A stretch of 64,000 nt of DNA. Origin: Candidatus Schekmanbacteria bacterium. GTDB lineage: Bacteria; CSSED10-310; JACPHN01. The DNA is taken from NCBI GenBank assembly GCA_016188575.1, contig JACPHN010000075.1, positions 1 through 64,000 on the forward strand. The letters are read 5' to 3'. Every line of letters starts with the position of its first letter. The stretch's first letter is position 1. The notes beneath the pieces are model-generated. The model was not told where the DNA came from, did no database searches, and saw only the letters and a list, made by a program, of their open reading frames with translations. The translations under genes and the position numbers were made by a program. Shown in pieces: positions 25,387 through 33,785 of this stretch.

Positions 25387-28300
25387 GCGGCCTCGCGTCC
25401 GGCTCGGCGTCCGCCTCGGCGGGTGCGCATCCGCGTCCAGCTCGGCGAGATTTCCGTACGCCACGCCCTCGGCTGCTCGATCGCCGAGCTCTCGCGCCAG
25501 CGCCAGCGACTTCAGCGCGAGCTCTCGCGCCCTGGCGACGCGCCCCTGGTCCTGGTACAAGATGCCGAGATTGCCGAGCGTCATGCCCTCGAGGCGCCGA
25601 TTGCCGATCTCCCGAAAAATGACCAGCGCCTCCTCGCTGAGCTGCACCGCACGCTCCACCTCCCAACTGTTGGTACGACAGCAGCGCCAGATTTGCGAGC
25701 GCGCCCGCTTCGAAGCGGCGATTGCCAACCTCGCGATGGATCAGCAGCGCCTGGCCATAAAGCGCGCGGGCCTCCTCCATCCGTCCCCGGTCGTGGCAGA
25801 GAATCGCGAGGTAGCTCAGAGTCTCGCCTTCGTAGCGGCGATTCCCGCACTCGCGATGAACGAGCAACGCCTTCCGGTAGAGCTTCCGCGCCTCGCTCAG
25901 TCTCCCCTGGTCGTGCTGTAGGCCGGCGAGATGATGCAGCGTCACACCCTCCCCGGTCCGGTCGCCAAGCTGGCGAGCGAGCCGCAGCGCTCGCTTGATC
26001 TCTTCCTCCACGGCCGTCATTCGCCCCTGGACGCGCAGGACGTCGGTGGCCAGCTCGCTCCGGGCCAGGATCTCTTCCGGCTGGGGCGCGTCAATCAGGG
26101 CCAGATACCGGCGGTAGAGATGCTCGGCATCCGCGGTGGAGTAACCATCGCGCGCGCGGCGGGCCGCGGCGAGGTAGCAGGCGCGGGCCCGGTCGCAAAG
26201 CCCAGCGCCCTCCCAGTGCCGGCCGAGCTGCGCCAGGTGCTCTTCGCGCCGCTCGGGATAGAGCTGCTCGATCGCCACGGCCGCCCGCCGATGGAGCTCG
26301 GGTCGCTCCGCGGCGGGAATGCACAAAGACGCTACTTCCTGGATCTTGTCGTGAGCAAAGCGAACCACTCCCGCCCGCGGCTCCTCCAGAATCTGGCGGC
26401 GCACCAGATCGTCGAGAATTTCCGGCGCGAGCTCGTCGTCCAGTCCCGCCATCTGCCAGGGAACGCGAACCTCGGCCTCTCTGCCGAGAATCGATAGCGC
26501 CCGGACAAAGCAGAGCGCCGCCGCGCGAAGGCCCTCGAGGCGCCGGGAAACGAGGGCGTGCAGCGACTTCGGCAAGGGCAGGGCATCGTACGTCGTTTCC
26601 GCCGCTTCCAGCGCCTCCGTGGCGGCAATGACCCAGTTTCCCTGGTCGTTTCGCGTCAGTGCTTCCTCGGCAACCGCGAGCCGCAAGTACTCGGCAACGA
26701 AAAACGGATTGCCCTCGGAGCAGCGCACCAAGAAACGACAAAAGGCCGCCGGCGGCGCGGGCATTGCCAGCATGGCTGTCACCATCCGCGCCACCGCCTC
26801 CGGCGCGAAGCGCCCCAAGATGAGCGACTCGACCCCGGAAGCATCGAGCAACGCCCGCAGCTCCGGTGTCGCTTCTTCGGTTCGATAGGTGCCGAGCAGC
26901 AGCACTGAGCAATGATGCAGGTGCTCGGTCCTGACCAGATGCTCGAGCGCGGCAAGAGTGAGCTCATCCGCCCACTGTAGATCATCGAGCACGACCAGCA
27001 CGGGCGCAGTTTCCGCGAGTGCCGCGAGCGTGTGGGAAAGTGCAGCGAACAGCCGCTCCCGGACCTCCGCCGGGGAAAGCTCTCCCGGCGAGGGGTACTG
27101 CTCCAGGCCGGGAAGGCTCGCCAGCCAGGACGCGAAGATCGCTAGAATCCCGCCGCCGCGCCCGAGAATGCGCTGCGGCTCCGCGGCTCCGCCGGCGCGG
27201 CACCGGTCGCCGCTTGCTTGTAGTGGTCGGCGGAACGCACCCAGCGGGATGGCCGCGCCCTGCGCGCACTCTCCGGCGAGGACGAGCGCCTCATCTTGCG
27301 CGGCCTGCCGGCTGATCTCCATCGCCAGACGGGTCTTGCCGACGCCGCTTTCTCCACCCACGAACACGAGCCCGCCCTGTCCGCCATTCAGCCGTCCGAG
27401 GACGCCGCCGAGCGCGGCGAGCTCACTGTCCCTGCCCAGGAACCCGGGGCGGTGAAGGTGAGCGCGTGGCGCGGCACCGGCCGAGCTGAGCCCGTTCTCC
27501 GCCCGGAGCGCGGCCAGTGCCCGGGCAACGTCCTGCGCGTAACCGAAGCGCTCGCGGGGTTCCTTGGCCAGCAGCCGCAACACGATGGCGTCAAGCTCAG
27601 GTGAGATGGAGGGCACGCACCGCGAAGGTGGTGCGGCCGGTGTGGTCAGGTGCGCCTGAATCGCGGCCAGTGGCGTCGTCATCGCAAATGGCGGCTCGCC
27701 AGTAAGCAGCTCGCGCAGGATGCAGCCGAGCGCGTAGAGGTCCGCGCGGGAGTCGACCACCTCCCCCTGGATCTGCTCTGGAGCCATGTAGCCCAGAGTC
27801 CCGGCGGCACTGGCCTCGATGGCCAGCTCTTCGCGACTCACCTCACCGGCAAAGCGGTAGGCCAGGCCGAAGTCGACGATGACCGGCATGCCATCGGGTC
27901 GCACGATCACGTTGCCGGGCTTGAGGTCGCGATGGACGATCCCCTCGCCATGCAAGTAGGCAAGCGCCCCGCACAGACGCCGCACGACGGTGAGGATCGG
28001 TACGGTGTCTGTGGCCTTCAGCAGCTCGGCGGCCAAGCGGTCGGGCTCCGGGCCGCCGCCAGGGGCTTGCGGTTCCTGGATCCACCGCCTGGACGATGCC
28101 GGTGCGACCGCGCCCCCCTCCATCCATCTTCCCGCAAGCGGGGGGAGGTGAGGAGGGGAGTCTTCGTCAGAGGTTGGCGCGCCGGCGAGCCCGTCCTCGA
28201 GGGAGCAGGTCCACCATGGCTCTTCCTCGATTCTCATTTCGGCTGCGGTTATCGCCCCCCGCAGCCGGCACCATCTGTCGAGCGTCGTCCCTTCGACAAG

Positions 28301-28588
28301 CTCCATGGCGTACCAGGGCAAGCCATCTTGCACCCCTTCCGACACGATCCGGACGACGCCGGGATGGCGGATGCGCGCCAGAGCTTGAATCTCCCGGCGG
28401 AGGCTTTGCAACAGCCCCGCCGCGACAATGTGTACGGTCTTCAGCGCGACCTTCTGCCCGTGCTCGCCGTGCTCGGCCCGATAGACAATGCCCATGCCGC
28501 CGCGACCGAGCACTTCGTGAAGTTGGTAGGGACCAATGGTGCGCGCGGCCGGGTTGACCTGCGACAGCGGTTGCGGGGAATGGGTCAC
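25367..28588 (-). CDS. Ser/Thr protein kinase with AAA-ATPase and TPR domains (frameshifted near C-terminus)
   Basis: 1073 residues as read. The kinase domain (18-~350) has the glycine loop LGRGGMGIVYRA, Lys50, HRDLKPGN (219-226) and DFG (239-241), so it should be active. An extra segment of roughly 70 residues lies between the hinge and HRD compared with the paralogue at 48908, and part of it (about 139-175) is encoded by a dispersed repeat. Next is an AAA/NACHT-like ATPase (Walker A GGESGVGKTR at 411-420; VLVVLDDLQWAD), then TPR repeats. At ~25665 one extra base shifts the frame; the TPR pattern (FREIGNRRLEGMTLGNLGIL) continues in the next frame to about 25440. Either a real truncation or a sequence error. 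Downstream of a metallopeptidase and a sigma-54 activator. Confidence 0.88.
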   Translation of the reverse strand: MTHSPQPLSQVNPAARTIGPYQLHEVLGRGGMGIVYRAEHGEHGQKVALKTVHIVAAGLLQSLRREIQALARIRHPGVVRIVSEGVQDGLPWYAMELVEGTTLDRWCRLRGAITAAEMRIEEEPWWTCSLEDGLAGAPTSDEDSPPHLPPLAGRWMEGGAVAPASSRRWIQEPQAPGGGPEPDRLAAELLKATDTVPILTVVRRLCGALAYLHGEGIVHRDLKPGNVIVRPDGMPVIVDFGLAYRFAGEVSREELAIEASAAGTLGYMAPEQIQGEVVDSRADLYALGCILRELLTGEPPFAMTTPLAAIQAHLTTPAAPPSRCVPSISPELDAIVLRLLAKEPRERFGYAQDVARALAALRAENGLSSAGAAPRAHLHRPGFLGRDSELAALGGVLGRLNGGQGGLVFVGGESGVGKTRLAMEISRQAAQDEALVLAGECAQGAAIPLGAFRRPLQASGDRCRAGGAAEPQRILGRGGGILAIFASWLASLPGLEQYPSPGELSPAEVRERLFAALSHTLAALAETAPVLVVLDDLQWADELTLAALEHLVRTEHLHHCSVLLLGTYRTEEATPELRALLDASGVESLILGRFAPEAVARMVTAMLAMPAPPAAFCRFLVRCSEGNPFFVAEYLRLAVAEEALTRNDQGNWVIAATEALEAAETTYDALPLPKSLHALVSRRLEGLRAAALCFVRALSILGREAEVRVPWQMAGLDDELAPEILDDLVRRQILEEPRAGVVRFAHDKIQEVASLCIPAAERPELHRRAAVAIEQLYPERREEHLAQLGRHWEGAGLCDRARACYLAAARRARDGYSTADAEHLYRRYLALIDAPQPEEILARSELATDVLRVQGRMTAVEEEIKRALRLARQLGDRTGEGVTLHHLAGLQHDQGRLSEARKLYRKALLVHRECGNRRYEGETLSYLAILCHDRGRMEEARALYGQALLIHREVGNRRFEAGALANLALLSYQQLGGGACGAAQRGGAGHFSGDRQSAPRGHDARQSRHLVPGPGARRQGARARAEVAGAGARARRSSSRGRGVRKSRRAGRGCAPAEADAEPDARPPTVSSG
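28076..28172 (-). repeat. Dispersed palindromic repeat, copy 4, inside the kinase coding region
   Basis: Plus-strand sequence GGATCCACCGCC, then GCGCCCCCCTCCATCC and the palindrome CCCGCAAGCGGGGGGAGGTG, followed by GGGGAGTCTTCG, match copy 1 in the same order. The reading frame stays open through it. Confidence 0.7.
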
Positions 28589-28657
28589 ACGGGGGAACCT
28601 TGCAGAACTGGTATTGCGACTGGGCTGGGCCGGCGGGCCGCGCTCCCCGGCACGACG

Positions 28658-30709
28658 TCAGCCACCGCCACGCTCGACCTGCCGCGCCGCCTTCTCCGCC
28701 GCAAGCAGCATGGCGCCGGCGCCGACGGGGGAGCCGGTGGCCAGCTTCATCCACAAATCCGGGCTCACGAGCCCGCAGCGACAGATGCGGTCGATTTCTT
28801 CACCCACGCTGGCGGCACCGCGCATGTGCTCCTCGATCTGTCGCGCGATGAGGTGGCCGAGCGGGTAGTTCGGCAGGTACAGCGGCACCACGAGCATGTG
28901 CGAGTAGACGGCAAGCAGCGTCACGTCGGCGATCCCGTAGGCGGAGGCGAAATACTCGTTCCACCTCGCCCGCGCGGCGTCGAGTGTGGCCTCGCGCAAG
29001 CTCTCGGGGGTCGCGTCGGGATGCGCGTAGAGCCAGTGCCAGATGTCCAGCTCGACGAGCGCTGTGCCGGCGATCTCGACCGTCTGCCAGAAATCGTCCA
29101 GGACGTCCAGCGCGGCGGCTTCGGGCGACCTCGCCGCAGACGTGACGCCAAGAAGCTCGAGATCGCGCGCCTGGAAGACCATGGCGACCGCCTCGGTAAA
29201 GGCGGTGTTGGGAACACCCTGGAGCAGGTGGTGGTCCATGTCGTTGACGGAGATGGTCCGCTCGACGTTGTGCCCCATTTCGTGCACGGCGATGTTGAAC
29301 GACTTGTAGGTCATCCCGGTGGCGTCGATGCGCGTGCGCAGTCGGGCCTTGGCGCCGCGCATGGCGCAACCACAGGCGTGGCCGGAGCCGCGCGCCGGCT
29401 CCACCAAAATGTTGGCGGCGAGCTCTCGGGCGCGGTCCGGAGCGAAGCCCAGGCTCTGAAGCATGGCCGGTATCTGCCGGTGAAAGGCGGCACCGTCCGG
29501 AAAGCGCGCCTTGACGATGCTGTCCAGGGCGTCCTCGGAAAAAGCGCGGTTGGCGCGAAAGCCGTAGTACCAGATGTCGAATGGCTCCAGAGGTCGACCC
29601 AGGCGCCGGGCGACGAGCTTCGCGACTCGCCCGACCAGAGGCGAGGAAACCACCTCCGCAAGCAGCGCTCGCACCCGCTCCTCCGACATTTCTCGGCCTT
29701 CGTCGAAGCTGCGATCGATCGCCGTGGCGCCGGCCGTGCCGTAGGCGTCGAGCTGCCGGCGCGCGTGAAACTGCTCGAGAAGAAGCGCGTAGCGGGTGTC
29801 GGGCTCCCGCGGCGCGGCGCCCGAGCCGAGGTCGACGCCCCTGGCGCGGGGCAGGGATTCCGGACCGTCCTCCACAGTGGCGGCACGGACGGTGTTGTCC
29901 AGGACGTTCCAGTCGACACCCGGATTGTCGACGACGGCAGCGGGAATGGATTGCTCGATGATCCGTTCCAGGACCCGCTGCACCAGGCGTTGCCTGCCGA
30001 TTGCCGCGGCGCCGTCACCATAGGCACCGCGGATCTCGTCCCGCAGAGTCCAGTGCGAAATCAGCCGCAAGCGGGGCGGAAACAGGCGATTTCCGCTCGG
30101 GTCGAGGACGTGGTGCATCCAGATGTTATAGGTGTCGACGTAGCGGCCGACCCTGGCGTAGACTGCCTGCACGCGCTGCCGGATCTCCGCCGGCACGCGA
30201 TACGCGAAAGCGAGCCCCAGGCGCGCTTCTGCCCATTGCCGGCGCGTCCAGCCATCGCCGTGCGCGGCGCGCTCTTCGAGGGTCGTGACCGGAAAGTTGA
30301 GCAAGACGACGTGGGCCAGCTTCGTCGCGAAGCAGTCGTCCAGGAAGTGGGCCGACGGATCGAGGGCCGCGAAGAGGGTATCCACGGGCAGCTCCAGCCC
30401 GGTATCGATGGTGGCGTGGCGTGCGAGGCTCAGGTGCAGCTCCGTCATGTGGCCGGAGATCTGCTCCAGGAGCTCATCATAGCGAGCGAACAGGCAGTCG
30501 AGCGCGCGCTGGTCCGCGGCGAAGTGGTCGTGGACGAAGGCCTCGAAGATGGCGCGGTCGCCGTCTTCGGGTCGCCACGCGGCCGCGATCTGGTGCAACC
30601 CGCGCGCCAGCCGGACCCGCGCCTGCTCGTCGCAGCGCGTTCCGATGTCACACGCCAGGGCATCCGCCGTCTCGGCCAGCCAGGGAAGGGCGAAATCTCG
30701 ATCGTTCAT
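28658..30709 (-). CDS. M3/M32-like zinc metallopeptidase
   Basis: 683 residues from the ATG at 30709, preceded by GGAGG; the longer reading frame upstream is not supported. A gluzincin active site is visible: NIAVHEMGHNVERTI supplies HExxH, and a downstream glutamate occurs in NTAFTEAVAMVFQARDLELL. The remaining sequence is almost entirely helical with no signal peptide, which fits cytoplasmic M3 oligopeptidases or M32 carboxypeptidases, but neither family's full signature is evident. It is sandwiched between a sigma-54 activator (40 bp) and a Ser/Thr kinase gene (69 bp) on the same strand, so it may belong to a signalling operon. Substrate unknown. Confidence 0.75.
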   Translation of the reverse strand: MNDRDFALPWLAETADALACDIGTRCDEQARVRLARGLHQIAAAWRPEDGDRAIFEAFVHDHFAADQRALDCLFARYDELLEQISGHMTELHLSLARHATIDTGLELPVDTLFAALDPSAHFLDDCFATKLAHVVLLNFPVTTLEERAAHGDGWTRRQWAEARLGLAFAYRVPAEIRQRVQAVYARVGRYVDTYNIWMHHVLDPSGNRLFPPRLRLISHWTLRDEIRGAYGDGAAAIGRQRLVQRVLERIIEQSIPAAVVDNPGVDWNVLDNTVRAATVEDGPESLPRARGVDLGSGAAPREPDTRYALLLEQFHARRQLDAYGTAGATAIDRSFDEGREMSEERVRALLAEVVSSPLVGRVAKLVARRLGRPLEPFDIWYYGFRANRAFSEDALDSIVKARFPDGAAFHRQIPAMLQSLGFAPDRARELAANILVEPARGSGHACGCAMRGAKARLRTRIDATGMTYKSFNIAVHEMGHNVERTISVNDMDHHLLQGVPNTAFTEAVAMVFQARDLELLGVTSAARSPEAAALDVLDDFWQTVEIAGTALVELDIWHWLYAHPDATPESLREATLDAARARWNEYFASAYGIADVTLLAVYSHMLVVPLYLPNYPLGHLIARQIEEHMRGAASVGEEIDRICRCGLVSPDLWMKLATGSPVGAGAMLLAAEKAARQVERGGG

Positions 30710-30749
30710 GGCGCTTGATCCTCCGCGATTGCGAGCGAGCGCATCGATC

Positions 30750-32312
30750 CTAGGCGTCTTTGGGGCTGAGCTCGAGCTTCTTGCACCGCTCGTGTAGGCT
30801 CTGGGGGCGCAGCCCGAGTCGCCGCGCGGCACCGGAGACGGTGCCTTCCGCGCGGATGGCGTCAGTGATCAGCGCGCGCTCGAACTGCAAAATCTGGTCC
30901 TTGAGCGAGCCCTCGCCGATCACCGGGGCCGCCGCGGGCTGTTCCGAATCGAGCTTGATGTGGAGCGCGAGGTCCTTCAGCGTGATCTGTGGGCCGTTGG
31001 CGAGCACCACGAGACGGCGAATGGCATTCTTGAGCTCGCGGACGTTGCCGCGCCATTCGTACGCGACGAGCCTGCGCCGGGCCTCCGGGCCCCAGCCGGT
31101 GATGTCCGTGCGACCGAACTGCGCCAGCGCCAGCGACAGGAACCGATCAGCGAGCGCGGGAATGTCCTCGGGTCGCTCGCGCAGCGGGGGCAAGAGCAGC
31201 GGGACAATGTTGAGCCGGTAGTAGAGGTCCTCGCGGAACCGCCCTTTCTTCACTTCCTCTTCGAGGTTGCGGTTGGTCGCCGCAATGATGCGCACGTCGA
31301 CGGGGATCTCCTGCGAGCCGCCCATGCGAAAGATCTTTTTTTCCTCGATGACGCGCAGCAGCTTGGGTTGGATCTTTTCCGGAACATCGCCGATCTCATC
31401 CAGAAACAGTGTTCCCCCCGCGGCCTGCTCGATTTTTCCCCGGTGTCGCCGTTCCGCGCCCGTAAAGGTGCCTTTCTCGAAACCAAACAGCTCGCTTTCG
31501 GCCAGCGCCTCCGGCAGAGTCGTGCAGTTCACCGCCAGGAACGGCTGTTCCCGGCGCGCGGATTCCTCGTGGACGCAGCGCGCCAGGTGCTCCTTGCCGG
31601 TGCCGGTCTCGCCGAGGATCAGGACGTCGACGTCGTAGCGCGCGGTGCGCTCGGCCGAGGCCAGGCACTGCGCGAACCGCGGGTTATTGGTCGTCATGTT
31701 GCCGAAGCGCCAGTAGCCCTGCAGGTGCGAGACGATCTCGCGAGCCTCGCCGGCCCGCTCCTCGAGGCGTTCGTGGAGGGTCTCGACGGTCTCGATGCGG
31801 TTGGTGAGGTCCACGGTGATCGCGAGCATGGCGGCGAAGGATTGCGAAAGCTCCTGAGCGGTGCGGTCGAACGGCGGTCGGTTGCCGCCGCGGCGGTCCA
31901 GATAGACGGCGGCGAGCGTCTTCCCTTGGCGGCGCACCGGCGTGCACAGAATCGACGAGATGAGCCCGCCGGCGATACTCGCCGAGTTGGGGATTTCGGT
32001 GTTCACGAGCTGCGGGTCGGCGCGGGCAAGGGTGTGGGCGAGCACGGTCTTGCTGATGGGTCCGGCGCCGCGCAGGCGCCGCTTGACAATGAGCTCGACG
32101 TCCTCGTCCGGGCTGGGCACGGCAAGCGCGCCGGCATCCGCCTCGGTCACGCGCATGAGCTGATCCAGCGCCTGCTCCAAGATCTGATCGGGCCCCAGGT
32201 CGGTGTCGGCAAACGCTTCCATCGCCTCGCGCAGGGTGGAGAGCGCCTTGGATGGGTCGGTCCGCGCCCAGGGAAACACGTCAGAGCCGGCGGCAAGGGA
32301 TTCGATGTCCAT
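30750..32312 (-). CDS. Sigma-54-dependent transcriptional activator with GAF domain
   Basis: 520 residues from the ATG at 32312. The N-terminal GAF-type sensor (about 35-185, LEQALDQLMRVTEADAGALA) lacks a phospho-acceptor, so activation is probably by ligand. The central AAA+ domain carries ILGETGTGKEHLAR (Walker A), the sigma-54-contact loop EKGTFTGAERR, LFLDEIGDVPEK (Walker B) and REDLYYRLN. A Fis-type helix-turn-helix ends it (GAARRLGLRPQSLHERCKKL). The contact loop normally reads GAFTGA; here it is GTFTGA. It leads an apparent operon with the metallopeptidase and kinase genes. Confidence 0.93.
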   Translation of the reverse strand: MDIESLAAGSDVFPWARTDPSKALSTLREAMEAFADTDLGPDQILEQALDQLMRVTEADAGALAVPSPDEDVELIVKRRLRGAGPISKTVLAHTLARADPQLVNTEIPNSASIAGGLISSILCTPVRRQGKTLAAVYLDRRGGNRPPFDRTAQELSQSFAAMLAITVDLTNRIETVETLHERLEERAGEAREIVSHLQGYWRFGNMTTNNPRFAQCLASAERTARYDVDVLILGETGTGKEHLARCVHEESARREQPFLAVNCTTLPEALAESELFGFEKGTFTGAERRHRGKIEQAAGGTLFLDEIGDVPEKIQPKLLRVIEEKKIFRMGGSQEIPVDVRIIAATNRNLEEEVKKGRFREDLYYRLNIVPLLLPPLRERPEDIPALADRFLSLALAQFGRTDITGWGPEARRRLVAYEWRGNVRELKNAIRRLVVLANGPQITLKDLALHIKLDSEQPAAAPVIGEGSLKDQILQFERALITDAIRAEGTVSGAARRLGLRPQSLHERCKKLELSPKDA

Positions 32313-32452
32313 GACCAGGTCGCTTATTGTGGGGTGGCGGTAGGTGTGATGGATGTGTGGCGCTGATTGTAGCGCTGTCGACGCGATACGGCAAAACTCG
32401 CCAGCGAGCGCTCGCGGGAGGTGCCGCGCCGACATCGCCCGCCGCCGCCAAG

Positions 32453-33103
32453 CTATTTCGAGCTGCTGCCGTCAGTCGTGGCCGGCGCCGGAAGCAGTGG
32501 CCTGGCGCCGGCCGCGGCGAGCGCCGCGTCGACCGCCCTGCGCGCCGGCTCGAAGAGCGCGGGATGATCGACAATAATTAGCTGGATCACGACCCGCCCG
32601 GTGTAGGCGAGGTCCACGTCTTCGGCCTTCCGGGCGAGATACACGGTGTAGTCGTAGGCACGGGAGTCACCCTCGCCCTGCGCCCGCGTTTCGAAGGTGA
32701 TCAGGTCCGCACCGGGGCTGAGCGCCAGGCAGTCGGAGACGGCGCCGGCGCCACCCTTCGGGGGCTCTGCCACGCACGCGAGCCGCGCGGTCCCGTCCGG
32801 CAGCGGCGTCGTTCCCGACGTGCCTGCTCTGGGATACCCGTCGGGAGTCCGGCTGTCGCGCGCCAGGTTCGCCAGGGTCGCGTCGCGAAGGCGCCCGAGC
32901 GCGGTCGCGAGCCGCCCGCCTTCGACCCACCACGCGTATTGGGAAAAGTGCTGGACTATTTGGCTTGGTTGCGGCGTCTCCGCGGCGGCGGCAGCGCTCT
33001 CCGGATGAGCCTCCGGCGCCGCGCTCGCCGGGCGCGCGGCCGCGAGCAAGAGCAAGACAACGGTACCGGCAACGCACAGTGACGGCAGCAGACGATTTCG
33101 CAT
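32453..33103 (-). CDS. Secreted protein of unknown function
   Basis: 216 residues from the ATG at 33103. A strong Sec signal peptide (RNRLLPSLCVAGTVVLLLLA, cleavage after ASA) precedes an Ala-rich linker and a compact domain with three cysteines. Near the C-terminus is a hydrophobic strand RVVIQLIIVDHPALF. No catalytic motif or known family recognised. It is on the same strand as the sigma-54 activator operon, 140 bp upstream of it, with its own probable promoter. Confidence 0.65.
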   Translation of the reverse strand: MRNRLLPSLCVAGTVVLLLLAAARPASAAPEAHPESAAAAAETPQPSQIVQHFSQYAWWVEGGRLATALGRLRDATLANLARDSRTPDGYPRAGTSGTTPLPDGTARLACVAEPPKGGAGAVSDCLALSPGADLITFETRAQGEGDSRAYDYTVYLARKAEDVDLAYTGRVVIQLIIVDHPALFEPARRAVDAALAAAGARPLLPAPATTDGSSSK

Positions 33104-33190
33104 GGCGGCAGTCTCCGGGTTCGCCCGACGCGCTTCGGCGCGCGGTGCCCCCATTCTGGCACCAGGCACCGCGCTGCGAAAGATCCCGGG

Positions 33191-33299
33191 ACCGGCTGCG
33201 CGGAAAGCGCATCGCGATGACCCCGCCGCCTCACTTCCCCGCGCTTGCGGGGAGCGACGAAGGGGGGCGCTGTCGCGTCGGCTTCGAGCAGCGGTGGAT
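33191..33299 (+). repeat. Dispersed palindromic repeat, copy 5
   Basis: Shares GCGGAAAGCGCATCGCGATG, the palindrome CCCCGCGCTTGCGGGGAGCG, GGGGGGCGCTGTCGCGTCG and the right end GAGCAGCGGTGGAT with the other copies. It lies about 90 bp upstream of the secreted-protein gene. Confidence 0.75.
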
Positions 33300-33584
33300 T
33301 TCCATGAAAGCACGGTCGGCCGAGAGGCGATGAGACAAGTACACCCCACATCCTACGACACGAGTCGCGGCCACCACCGCGAAACAACCGGGGGTACGTG
33401 CTCCACGGCGCGGGTCCAATTCAGGAACGCGGACGAACCACCAAAATCCGCTCGACCATCGTGCGGACTCTCCTCGCCCGGTACTCCGCGCCGACTGCGC
33501 CCAGCTTTCATAGCCGGGGGTGCCTTTGCACGTACTTGATGTGAAATTCAGGGCAAGCTAGCCCAGATGTTTTTCGCGAACGGT

Positions 33585-33603
33585 TTGGCACGTGGCATGC
33601 CAA
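33585..33603. promoter_or_regulatory. Inverted repeat TTGGCA-N7-TGCCAA, possible operator
   Basis: TTGGCACGTGGCATGCCAA is a 6-bp perfect inverted repeat with a 7-base spacer, 183 bp upstream of the helicase start. The same bases also fit a weak sigma-54 pattern (GG-N10-GC), but the -12 element reads ATGCC rather than TTGCA. It is a candidate binding site for a repressor of the island. Confidence 0.35.
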
Positions 33604-33785
33604 GGAGAGAAAACGAAGACTATCCGGTGTAGTATGCCCTGCGGGCAGTGGCGGTCCAGAGTCGTCACTGCTATCGGCAACTTGGGGATACGGTCTGGCT
33701 CCTACGGCGTGGATGCGGCGAACTACCGGGTGGTCTCGTGGCCCGCTTCAGATCCGACGGCCGTGCTCAGTACGTGAGAAATGAA

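Larger units (their letters stand above)
33104..33785. other. Intergenic region of about 680 bp upstream of the defence island
   Basis: It lies between divergent genes. It contains repeat copy 5 (33191-33299) and an inverted repeat (33585-33603) that could be an operator for the helicase operon. I see no convincing gene; short open frames here have no family features. Confidence 0.5.

Noticed and set aside
27650-30718. 1022-residue open frame on the plus strand
   Set aside because: It is fully antisense to the kinase and metallopeptidase genes, whose motifs are clear; long antisense frames are expected at this G+C content.
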